This document shows, in pieces, positions 1-7,265 of a stretch of DNA of 64,000 nucleotides. Both the position numbers and the translations under genes were made by a program. The notes under the pieces are model-generated. The model worked only from the letters and a program-made list of their open reading frames with translations. It did no database searches and was not told where the DNA came from. How positions within the stretch are numbered: position 1 is the stretch's first letter; the number at the start of each line of letters is the position of its first letter. Origin of the DNA: Terrisporobacter othiniensis (GTDB lineage: Bacteria > Bacillota > Clostridia > Peptostreptococcales > Peptostreptococcaceae); NCBI RefSeq assembly GCF_000808015.1, contig NZ_JWHR01000087.1:1-64000 (forward strand). The letters are read 5' to 3'.

Positions 1-52
1 AAATCAATACCTTTTCTTAGTTATATAATTTTATAATAAATAATTAAACTTA

Positions 53-676
53 TTAATTATTTATATATTTTTCAAAGACATATCCGAAATCTTTATTATT
101 ATAAGTCTCTCTTATATCATTCATCCAACCAAAATTAAACTTAGTAATTTCTTCTATCATAGTAGCAGCATTACCTTCTACATGACCTCTGCTTATGGCA
201 TCATTAGCCATATCTAAACTTTTCATCCCATATTCATAAGATTGTCTATTCTTATGTTGGATTTTTCCAATTTCAAATAAAGCTTTATATAAGTCTTTTA
301 GTTGCTCTATTTGTTTTTTATCAACATCTATACTAAAGTAATTATCTGCAAAACTAAACTTAATTTCCACATCTAAATCTACTGTTCCTGCAGTTTCTAA
401 TGTTACTGAATGAACATTTTCACTACGAAACTCATGTCTTTTTACTACTCTTTTTTTACTTACAGCAGATGCACCATCTACATGTATTAGACCTCTGTTC
501 GTAAATACGTATTCATCTGATTTTGATTTTATAACAAAGTAGATTTTTTCACCATCTTCATTCATTATGTAGTCATCTCCATCAACTTTGTTAAAGTCAT
601 TTGGATCTATTATCTTACCTATATCAGATAAACCTAATGTATCTGCTGCCATTTTCCCAAATATATTTCCTGCCAT
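53..676 (-). CDS. PH-domain protein, YvbH-like
   Basis: A 207-residue cytoplasmic protein. Residues about 25-135 look like the bacterial pleckstrin-homology fold (bPH) of the B. subtilis YvbH type, with a helical C-terminal segment like the YvbH oligomerisation domain. There is no signal peptide or membrane segment. I chose the ATG at 676 because GGAGG lies five bases upstream; a TTG four codons earlier lies inside that ribosome-binding site. The role of the family is not known, so no function is assigned. Its downstream neighbour lies outside the window. Confidence 0.75.
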   Translation of the reverse strand: MAGNIFGKMAADTLGLSDIGKIIDPNDFNKVDGDDYIMNEDGEKIYFVIKSKSDEYVFTNRGLIHVDGASAVSKKRVVKRHEFRSENVHSVTLETAGTVDLDVEIKFSFADNYFSIDVDKKQIEQLKDLYKALFEIGKIQHKNRQSYEYGMKSLDMANDAISRGHVEGNAATMIEEITKFNFGWMNDIRETYNNKDFGYVFEKYINN

Positions 677-778
677 GTTATCCTCCAAAATAGTTTAAGT
701 TTTTAATACATTTATATTATACCATGTTTGTATTGCTATTCAATCATGGTGATTTTTAAATTACTTGTCATAAATTTC

Positions 779-1065
779 CTATCTGATACATTCAATAAAT
801 TTTTCAACAACTTGGTAAAACTGAGTTCCAGCACATCTCTCAAGCTTCTTTTATTAATATTTCTTCGCTAATCCCTATTTTGCCTATATCATGAAGTTCC
901 CCTACTATAATTAATTCATCAATCCCCATCCTACAATTTTCAGTATTTTATCATTTTCATATATTAGAGGAAAAATCCAACACTGATGAAACTTAAATCC
1001 TTTATCCATATTGGAAAAGAAATACTGTCTAAGATCAATCTAAGTCATTCATTCATATAGCTACA
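779..1065 (-). pseudogene. Remnant of a PAS/HD-GYP signalling protein
   Basis: No intact ORF, but three pieces can be read in different frames. A PAC-like stretch (KFHQCWIFPLIYENDKILKI) lies near 930-1005. The HD-GYP core HDIGKIGI lies exactly at 870-893, followed by SEEIL and a TGA. A C-terminal piece AGTQFYQVVEKFIECIR then ends in a stop at 779. The HD and GTQF pieces are almost adjacent, so the middle of the HD-GYP domain, including the GYP motif, has been deleted. In the family this domain hydrolyses cyclic-di-GMP; this copy cannot be functional. Confidence 0.7.
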
Positions 1066-1179
1066 ACCTTGATTTAATATTTTTATAATTAATATATAAG
1101 TATTAGACAAAATATTACAACATAATAAATATTTTTTCCTAATTATATGTATATTTTTATTTTAGTGGCTGTATTAATA

Positions 1180-1983
1180 TTAAAATACAGGTATTACAAT
1201 TCCTTTATATTTAGATTCTATAATTTCTCTACATTCATCAGATGTAAGAACCTCTTCTAATACTTTTATTTTCTCATTATCTTTGTCTTTCGTTCTATAA
1301 GCAAGTAAATTTGCATATTCATCATTTACTGGTGCTGTATAGATTCCGTCTTCTTCTGCACTAAGTCCTGCAGGTATAGCATAAGTTGTATCAACAAATC
1401 CAGCAGTAACATCTTCTAATGATGGTGGTATTTGTGCCACATCTAATTGAACAAAATCTAAATTTTTTGGATTTTTAATAATGTCATTAACCCCTACTAT
1501 ATCACCTTCTTTTAAAGTGATTAGTCCTTCACTTTCTAAATATCTTAAAGACTTTGATGCAGAAGCAGCGTTATCACTTATAGCAATTGTATCTCCACTC
1601 TTAAATTCATCTATAGAGTTTATTTTCTTAGAATATAACACTCCTGGACAAACATATAGCTTAGACCCTGCCATTATTTCATAACCTTTGCTTTTTACTG
1701 CTTCATCTAAATAAGGCTTATGTTGAAATAAATTAGCATCTATTTCTCCATTGTTTAATGATTCATTAGGTAAAATATAATCATTAAATGTCACAACTTC
1801 TAAATCATATCCTTTTTCTTCTATAAGTGGTTTCAACTTTTCTAATAATTCACCACCTGGAACTAATGTAGCTCCTACTTTGATTATTTTATCATCCTTA
1901 GATTCAGATGATGTTGCACATCCAGCTAATGATACACATAGTAGCGCACTCATCACTACACTTAATAATTTTTTTGATTTCAT
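1180..1983 (-). CDS. metQ: MetQ/NlpA-family methionine-binding lipoprotein
   Basis: A 267-residue substrate-binding lipoprotein with lipobox LAGC (lipidated Cys22). The body carries NlpA/MetQ signatures such as KVGATLVPGGELLE and ANLFQHKPYLDE. In this family the protein captures methionine outside the membrane and delivers it to the MetNI ABC transporter. No metN or metI lies beside it, so the partner must be elsewhere or shared. It is the only gene behind the SAM-I riboswitch at 2103-2207, which independently supports a methionine role. The start is set by a GGGGG-rich ribosome-binding site just upstream. Confidence 0.9.
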   Translation of the reverse strand: MKSKKLLSVVMSALLCVSLAGCATSSESKDDKIIKVGATLVPGGELLEKLKPLIEEKGYDLEVVTFNDYILPNESLNNGEIDANLFQHKPYLDEAVKSKGYEIMAGSKLYVCPGVLYSKKINSIDEFKSGDTIAISDNAASASKSLRYLESEGLITLKEGDIVGVNDIIKNPKNLDFVQLDVAQIPPSLEDVTAGFVDTTYAIPAGLSAEEDGIYTAPVNDEYANLLAYRTKDKDNEKIKVLEEVLTSDECREIIESKYKGIVIPVF

Positions 1984-2061
1984 AATAATATCCCCCTTAA
2001 ATTGATAATAAAAATCTCTCTAATTCCTCCATTAGTTAAACTTTAATTCCTCTAAAACAAA

Positions 2062-2086
2062 AAAACTTGAGTATAAACTCAAGTTT
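2062..2086 (-). terminator. Terminator of the SAM-I riboswitch
   Basis: AAAACTTGAG and CTCAAGTTTT form a hairpin followed on the minus strand by a T-run. It lies between the SAM-I aptamer and metQ, the usual place for the off-state terminator. Confidence 0.85.
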
Positions 2087-2102
2087 TAATAGCGAATTTA
2101 TA

Positions 2103-2207
2103 CTTATCTTTCAGTAAACCTACTGCAGGATTTAGCACCGTGTATATAAAAATATACTGGTTGCCGGGTTTCATAGGGCCAGTCCCTCCACCACTCTAGA
2201 TAAGAGA
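2103..2207 (-). ncRNA. SAM-I (S-box) riboswitch
   Basis: Read on the minus strand, the region shows the S-box core elements in order: CTTATC at the 5' end of P1, AGAG..GGTGGAGGGACTGGCCC, GAAACCCGGCAACC, GGTGCTAA, TCCTGCAG, and AGATAAG closing P1. A terminator hairpin follows. SAM binding is expected to stop transcription before metQ. Confidence 0.93.
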
Positions 2208-2232
2208 TTTTTTATTTTTTAATTTGATAATT

Positions 2233-2261
2233 ATCATAGCACTGTTTCTTTTTAATGTAAA
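2233..2261 (-). promoter_or_regulatory. Promoter of the SAM-I/metQ unit
   Basis: TTTACA, a 17-base spacer and TATGAT read on the minus strand, about 25 bases upstream of the riboswitch. It gives metQ its own promoter, separate from the ABC genes upstream. Confidence 0.6.
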
Positions 2262-2302
2262 TTGTATAATTAATTTTTTATATTTTTATTTTTCTTTAAT
2301 TC

Positions 2303-2935
2303 TTAGCTTCCTATTTTTATAATTTTATCATTGATATCATTAGCAAATCCTATATCATGAGTTATTATTAGAATTGCCATACCTTTAGCCTTTAGATTTC
2401 TTATAATTTTTAAAACTTTTTCTATTGAATCAACATCCAACGCAGATGTTGGCTCATCAAAACAAAGAACTTTTGGCGTTAATGCACATGCCCTTGCTAT
2501 GGCAACTCTTTGACATTGACCACCAGATAATTCATAAGGATAAGCATCTACTTTATCTTCTAAATCTACCATTTTTAAAATATCTTTTGCTTGTTTAATT
2601 GCATCTTCTTTTGGTTTTTTAAGAACATTTATTGGTGCTGATATTATATTTTCCAATACTGACATATGTGGAAACAAGTTAAAGTTTTGGAATACCATTC
2701 CTATTTTATCTCTATTCTTTGATATATGACTTTTATCTTTCATTACATAATTATCTACTATAATTTCTCCATCATCAAAAGTTTCAAGACCATTTATACA
2801 TCTAAGAATTGTAGTTTTTCCTGCACCTGATTTTCCTAAAATCACACATACTTCTCCAGTATTAACTTCAAAATTTATATTATTTAATACTTTATTCTCC
2901 CCAAAAGATTTATTTAAATTTTTTACTTTTAGCAT
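2303..2935 (-). CDS. Polar amino-acid ABC transporter ATPase
   Basis: A 210-residue ABC ATPase with Walker A GKSGAGKTT, signature LSGGQCQRVAIARA, Walker B VLCFDEPTSALD and the switch His in ITHD. It belongs to the HisP/GlnQ/ArtP class that drives uptake of polar amino acids. The protein stops right after KIIKIGS, about 30 residues short of the usual 240; no continuation is visible in another frame. It is the last gene of the SBP-permease-ATPase unit, 17 bases after the permease. The His-codon leader upstream suggests the substrate is histidine. Confidence 0.9.
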   Translation of the reverse strand: MLKVKNLNKSFGENKVLNNINFEVNTGEVCVILGKSGAGKTTILRCINGLETFDDGEIIVDNYVMKDKSHISKNRDKIGMVFQNFNLFPHMSVLENIISAPINVLKKPKEDAIKQAKDILKMVDLEDKVDAYPYELSGGQCQRVAIARACALTPKVLCFDEPTSALDVDSIEKVLKIIRNLKAKGMAILIITHDIGFANDINDKIIKIGS

Positions 2936-2952
2936 ATTTGTCTCACCTCTAT

Positions 2953-3564
2953 TTATCTATAATACGCATATTTATTTTCAATTTTTTTAAACATTATTGT
3001 TAAAATTCCAATTAGCACTAAATATACTGCACCAGCTTCTATTAAAGGTACTATACTCGCTTGGCGATTTTGTGCTATTTGAGCAATTCTTAATATATCA
3101 TTTAAACCTATGGCATATACTATAGCTGTGTCTTTAATTAATGTTATTACTTCATTTGACATAGCTGGTAATACTCTTTTTATAACTTGAGGGAAAACTA
3201 TTCTTCTATACATATCAAATTTGCTAAATCCTAATACAAAAGCTCCTTCATATTGCCCTTTGTCTATAGATTGGATCCCCCCTCTAAATATTTCAGCAAA
3301 ATAAGCTGCATAATTTAGTGAAAATGCTACAATTACAGCATCAAATCTATCAAATACTATTCCCATTAAAGGAAGCCCAAAGAATACAAATACTAGTTGT
3401 AATAATAGGGGGGTTCCTCTCATAATTAGTATGTATAAATTTGCTATTTGACTTATTATTTTATTTTTGGATATTCTTAAAAAGCCTATCATAATTCCAA
3501 GTGGTATTGATATTATCAGCGTTATAAAAAATACTAATAATGTAACTTTTAATCCTTCTATCAT
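2953..3564 (-). CDS. Polar amino-acid ABC transporter permease
   Basis: A 203-residue integral membrane protein of the His/Glu/Gln/Arg permease family with about five membrane segments. The EAA-type loop is seen as ALNY..FAEIFRGGIQSIDKGQYEGAFVLG. It works as a homodimer, or with a partner, beneath the binding protein encoded upstream. The start is supported by AAGGAGG 11 bases upstream. It lies between the binding-protein and ATPase genes in one operon. Confidence 0.9.
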   Translation of the reverse strand: MIEGLKVTLLVFFITLIISIPLGIMIGFLRISKNKIISQIANLYILIMRGTPLLLQLVFVFFGLPLMGIVFDRFDAVIVAFSLNYAAYFAEIFRGGIQSIDKGQYEGAFVLGFSKFDMYRRIVFPQVIKRVLPAMSNEVITLIKDTAIVYAIGLNDILRIAQIAQNRQASIVPLIEAGAVYLVLIGILTIMFKKIENKYAYYR

Positions 3565-3616
3565 AGTGAAATTTCCTCCTTGTGTATCTTAATCTATATT
3601 TCTTAATTTTTACATA

Positions 3617-4402
3617 TTATTTAGCTTTTCCAAACCATTTATTATAAATTTCATCAAAGACTTTATCATCTTTTATCTCATTTATTGTATTGTTAACTTT
3701 ATCTCTAAGTTCAATATCTTCTTTTCTAAATGCAACAACATAGTCTTCTGTTCCAAAATTATCATCTAATATTTTATACTTTTCTTCACCCTTTTTACTT
3801 ATATAATATTTAACTAAAGTTTCATCTCCAACTAAAGCATCTATTCTTCCAGCTTCTAAATCTCTAAAGACTTTATCAAAAGTATCATATAAAATTGGCG
3901 AACCATCTAAACTATTTAATATCTCTGAATCTTTTTCTAATGCTTCTAATCCTGCAGACCCTTGTTGAGTACCTACTACCTTATCATTTAAATCTTCTTT
4001 ACTTTTAATTGTCGAATTTTTTAATGTCACTATAAGTTGGCTATTTTTCATATATGCATCTGTATAAGTAACCTTTGCTTTTCTTTCTTCAGTTAATGAG
4101 TATCCATTCCATATAGCATCTATATTTCCTGAATTTAATTCAGTTTCTTTCATTGACCAATCTATACTTTGGAACTTAACATCCATATTTAATCTTTTAA
4201 AGGTTTCTTTAGCTAAATCCACATCAAACCCTACTGTATCTCCATTATCATCTAAATATCCCATTGGGAAGTATGTATTATCATATCCGATTACTATTTC
4301 ATTATCATCGGAAGTAACATTCTTTTTGTTGCATCCTACTGCTCCTACCATAATTGCTAAAACCGCTAATCCCATTATTAATTTCTTTGATATCTTTTTC
4401 AT
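3617..4402 (-). CDS. Amino-acid-binding lipoprotein (SBP family 3)
   Basis: A 261-residue lipoprotein with lipobox AVGC (Cys24) and a family 3 binding-protein body (GYDNTYFPMGYLDDNGDTVGFDVDLA opening, NGNIDAIWNG hinge region, GTQQGSAG loop). It should capture a polar amino acid outside the membrane for the permease and ATPase that follow. The gene is the first after a leader encoding a peptide with five consecutive His codons and a terminator, so histidine is the most likely ligand. That specificity is inferred from regulation, not from binding-site residues. Confidence 0.88.
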   Translation of the reverse strand: MKKISKKLIMGLAVLAIMVGAVGCNKKNVTSDDNEIVIGYDNTYFPMGYLDDNGDTVGFDVDLAKETFKRLNMDVKFQSIDWSMKETELNSGNIDAIWNGYSLTEERKAKVTYTDAYMKNSQLIVTLKNSTIKSKEDLNDKVVGTQQGSAGLEALEKDSEILNSLDGSPILYDTFDKVFRDLEAGRIDALVGDETLVKYYISKKGEEKYKILDDNFGTEDYVVAFRKEDIELRDKVNNTINEIKDDKVFDEIYNKWFGKAK

Positions 4403-4448
4403 TTCTTTCTCCTCCTAATAATTTAATCTTTTATTATTGCAATAAAAA

Positions 4449-4476
4449 AACCACATAGGCTAATACCTATGTGGTT
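4449..4476 (-). terminator. Attenuator terminator of the His leader
   Basis: A perfect 11-bp stem, AACCACATAGG with CCTATGTGGTT, with a six-base loop and then TTTTTTT on the minus strand. It lies between the leader peptide stop and the binding-protein gene, so it would end transcription unless an alternative fold forms. Confidence 0.85.
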
Positions 4477-4499
4477 AATATTTGTTATATATATTCCAC

Positions 4500-4546
4500 C
4501 ATAGATACAAGCCTTTTTAACAACACTAAAAGGGCTTGTATCTATG
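4500..4546 (-). promoter_or_regulatory. Leader hairpin upstream of the attenuator
   Basis: A perfect 14-bp stem (CATAGATACAAGCC with GGCTTGTATCTATG) starts 16 bases after the leader peptide stop. The end of its 3' arm, CTATGGTGG, is complementary with one bulge to CCACATAG, the 5' arm of the terminator. It could therefore form an antiterminator. The exact switching path cannot be settled without folding. Confidence 0.65.
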
Positions 4547-4562
4547 AATTAAATTTCATAAT

Positions 4563-4637
4563 TTACAATCCCTTGGTTCTATGATGGTGATGATGAAGTT
4601 GTATATTTAATTTTATTGCAATTATTGAATTTTTCAT
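4563..4637 (-). CDS. Histidine leader peptide
   Basis: A 24-codon ORF, MKNSIIAIKLNIQL followed by five His codons in a row (CAT CAT CAC CAT CAT) and RTKGL. GAGGAG lies about ten bases upstream of the ATG, and a promoter lies just before it. The ORF is followed by a strong hairpin and a factor-independent terminator before a family 3 amino-acid ABC operon. This is the arrangement of ribosome-mediated attenuation, in which scarce charged tRNA-His stalls the ribosome on the His run and prevents termination. It is too short for routine gene finding. Confidence 0.85.
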   Translation of the reverse strand: MKNSIIAIKLNIQLHHHHHRTKGL

Positions 4638-4692
4638 AACACCATTTCTCCTCTTCTCAATATTTGTTTTAATTATTTTTCATTTGTAATTA

Positions 4693-4726
4693 ATATTAAT
4701 ATGAATGTTTGGAATTGTCAAACATT
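4693..4726 (-). promoter_or_regulatory. Promoter of the His ABC operon with embedded inverted repeat
   Basis: TTGACA (4716-4721), 17 bases, TAATAT (4693-4698) on the minus strand. A perfect 8-bp inverted repeat, AATGTTTG (4704-4711) and CAAACATT (4719-4726), covers the -35 box and part of the spacer. It is placed like a repressor operator, so initiation control may act on top of attenuation. Confidence 0.65.
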
Positions 4727-4732
4727 TTTTAT

Positions 4733-5113
4733 TTAAAATTTATCTTCACGTAATAAATATTCGTTATTATCTTGATCTTTAAATGTGAATAATCTAGCAT
4801 AAGGCATAGTTACTATATCAGTTACTTCAACACCTTTAGCTTTCATTTCTATATACGCATTATCTAGATATTCCGTACTTAATATAACTGTTTTATAATC
4901 TGTATTAGCATCTGGATATTGAGCTTTCATAAGGTTTTTATCGTATAGAACTATAGTTACCCATTCACTTTCTTTCGGTGCTATTTCTATCCATCTTAAA
5001 GGCCCTTCTGTTGCATCTATCTTTGTTACAAAGTTTAATTTTTCAGTCCAAAACTTCTTAGCTTCATCTTGATTATTTACATATATTGTTACTTTAGCTA
5101 TTTTATTTATCAT
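4733..5113 (-). CDS. VOC-family (glyoxalase/bleomycin-resistance fold) protein
   Basis: A 126-residue cytoplasmic protein with the paired beta-alpha-beta-beta-beta modules of the vicinal oxygen chelate superfamily. It opens KVTIYVNNQDEAKKFWTEKLNF and ends RLFTFKDQDNNEYLLRED, where the final Glu-rich strand usually holds a metal ligand. Members include glyoxalases, dioxygenases and antibiotic-binding proteins, and the sequence does not say which. It is a single gene between the nucleoside operon terminator and the His operon promoter. Confidence 0.85.
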   Translation of the reverse strand: MINKIAKVTIYVNNQDEAKKFWTEKLNFVTKIDATEGPLRWIEIAPKESEWVTIVLYDKNLMKAQYPDANTDYKTVILSTEYLDNAYIEMKAKGVEVTDIVTMPYARLFTFKDQDNNEYLLREDKF

Positions 5114-5154
5114 TTTACTTCTCCTTAGATATCCTTTTATTATAAATATATTAA

Positions 5155-5203
5155 AAAATCTATTACGTTAATTAAATAAATCTAAATTAACATAATAGAT
5201 TTT
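5155..5203. terminator. Terminator of the nucleoside ABC operon
   Basis: AAAATCTATTACGTTAA and TTAACATAATAGATTTT pair with one mismatch. T-runs follow on both strands. It closes the minus-strand operon ending at 5260. Confidence 0.65.
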
Positions 5204-5259
5204 ATTTTTATAAATACTAAATTTAATTAATGTGAACTATTTAGTATCTATATAGTTTT

Positions 5260-6177
5260 TTATAAACTATTTTCTTTTTTTGTTTTACTAGCGCAGTAAA
5301 TTACATATATAACTACTATTGCAAGGTAAGGTAACATTTGAATAAACTCTATTGGAAGTTTTGCCCCTTGTAAATAGTTACTCATACTTTCCGTGAATCC
5401 AAATAGACTTGATGTTAAAAGCCCTACAACTGGATTAGATCCTGCCATGGCTTGAGTAGCAAGTGCTATATATCCTCTTCCTGATGTCATACCTGCTGAG
5501 AATAGTGTTACATATCCCATAGATAAAAATGCTCCACCAAGGGCTGCTAATGCTCCACTCATTGTTAATGCTATATATTTTACTCTATTAACACTAATTC
5601 CTACAGATTCCGCAGCTTCTGGACTTTCTCCAACAGCTTTAATTCTAAGTCCTAATTTTGTATATTTGAACATCACCCAAACAAGTAATACTAGTATTAA
5701 TGCCACATACGTTAATATATTATGTCCTGATAATATGTTTCCCACTACTGGTATATTTTCTATTATTGGTATATTTATATTAGGTAAAACTAAAGAATTT
5801 AAAGAAGTTGACGCTCCCTTATCTCCTGTTAATAAATATAAACCAAATACTGTCATTCCTGATGCCATTAAGTTTAACGATATACCAGATATTATTATAT
5901 TTGATTTTAATTTAAGAGCAAAATAAGCAATTATATTACTCATTATTATTCCTGAAAGTACTGCAAATGCTAAACCTGCAAAAGCACTTTGTGTAAAATG
6001 ACTTGCTGCTACCCCAACAAATGCCGCTGTTAACATTGTACCCTCTAGCGCTATATTTCTAGCTCCTGCACGAGCAGCTATCATAGCTCCTAAAGTCGTT
6101 AAAAGTATAGGAGTTGTGGATCTTATAACAGCAAACCAAAAACCATCTTTTAATAAGATATCAAATAGAGCTTCCAT
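5260..6177 (-). CDS. Nucleoside ABC transporter permease (NupQ/YufQ type)
   Basis: A 305-residue membrane protein of the BPD_transp_2 (branched-chain/ribose/nucleoside) permease family, with about eight to nine hydrophobic segments and the cytoplasmic loop KLGLRIKAVGESPEAAESVGISVNRVK. It resembles the smaller of the two permeases in BMP-type guanosine/nucleoside importers (B. subtilis NupNOPQ). Its start overlaps the stop of the upstream permease by one base. It is the last gene of the operon. Confidence 0.88.
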   Translation of the reverse strand: MEALFDILLKDGFWFAVIRSTTPILLTTLGAMIAARAGARNIALEGTMLTAAFVGVAASHFTQSAFAGLAFAVLSGIIMSNIIAYFALKLKSNIIISGISLNLMASGMTVFGLYLLTGDKGASTSLNSLVLPNINIPIIENIPVVGNILSGHNILTYVALILVLLVWVMFKYTKLGLRIKAVGESPEAAESVGISVNRVKYIALTMSGALAALGGAFLSMGYVTLFSAGMTSGRGYIALATQAMAGSNPVVGLLTSSLFGFTESMSNYLQGAKLPIEFIQMLPYLAIVVIYVIYCASKTKKENSL

Positions 6178-7265
6178 TACTTATCGCCCCCTTTGTTTTC
6201 ATTATTTGCTAAAGCTAATTGGCTTTCTTTTCTTTGTTTTATAAAGTATAAGAATCTTTCAGCTGTAACTAAAAGTATTATTACACCTTGTATAAGAGCA
6301 ACTATTTCATTTTGTACATCTGTTTGTCTTGACATTATATCTGCACCAACACGCACATATGATAGGAAAAATGCTGCTATTGGTATAAATATTGGATTAT
6401 TAGATGAAAGTATAGATATTATAACTCCATCCCAAGCATATGTCGGAGCTTGAGACCATTGGAAACGTCTATACATCCCTAGCTTTTCTATAGCACCTCC
6501 TATAGCTGCCACAAATCCTGATATAAATGAAGTATAAAGTATGCATCTTTTAGTATTTATTCCTGAGTATTTTGCAAACTCTGGATTAGACCCTACTATT
6601 CTTATTTCATAACCCCATTTAGTACGAGTTAAGAAAATATACAATAATACACAAACTATAATAGCTATTATAAATCCACTATGAAGTCTTGTCCCACTAA
6701 CAATAGTAGAAAGTTGAGCAGTATTTAAAAACTTAAGTGAAGCAAAGTTAGAAGCTTGTCTGTCTGCTAAAAACTTATTTATTATATAAAGCCCTGTATA
6801 GAAAAATACATAATTAAGCATTAATGAAGTAACAAGTTCATTTGCTTTATATTTAACCTTGCAAAATGCTGGTATACTTCCTATAAGCCCACCTATAAAA
6901 CCTGCTATAACTATTGCAACCATAGGATGAACTCCTCCTGGTAGTGGTATCATTATAGCTACAAATGATGCTATAACTGCCCCCATATAGAAAGATGCAT
7001 CTGTTATCATTGAGAAGTTTCCTGATTTAAAAACTAAACTTAATGATAAACCTGTAAACATTAACGGAACCATCATTTCAAGCACATTAAATATATATCT
7101 TTTTGAGCTTACTGGTCCTAAAAGTAAAGTAGATAAGGCTTTAGTTGGATTTTCACTAACTAAAAATATTATTCCACTTGTTATAATAAGTGCTATACCT
7201 ATAGCAACAAATAATCTTAATAAATCAAAATATTTAAGTATATTAAACTTTTTGTCTTTATGCAT
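6177..7265 (-). CDS. Nucleoside ABC transporter permease (NupP/YufP type)
   Basis: A 362-residue membrane protein of the same permease superfamily as its downstream neighbour and the larger subunit of the pair. The loop KWGYEIRIVGSNPEFAKYSGINTKR matches the coupling region of nucleoside importers. The start is taken as the ATG at 7265, seven bases after GGAGGT. A TTG 15 bases upstream lies in the ribosome-binding site itself. It overlaps the ATPase stop by eight bases, which suggests translational coupling. Confidence 0.88.
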   Translation of the reverse strand: MHKDKKFNILKYFDLLRLFVAIGIALIITSGIIFLVSENPTKALSTLLLGPVSSKRYIFNVLEMMVPLMFTGLSLSLVFKSGNFSMITDASFYMGAVIASFVAIMIPLPGGVHPMVAIVIAGFIGGLIGSIPAFCKVKYKANELVTSLMLNYVFFYTGLYIINKFLADRQASNFASLKFLNTAQLSTIVSGTRLHSGFIIAIIVCVLLYIFLTRTKWGYEIRIVGSNPEFAKYSGINTKRCILYTSFISGFVAAIGGAIEKLGMYRRFQWSQAPTYAWDGVIISILSSNNPIFIPIAAFFLSYVRVGADIMSRQTDVQNEIVALIQGVIILLVTAERFLYFIKQRKESQLALANNENKGGDK

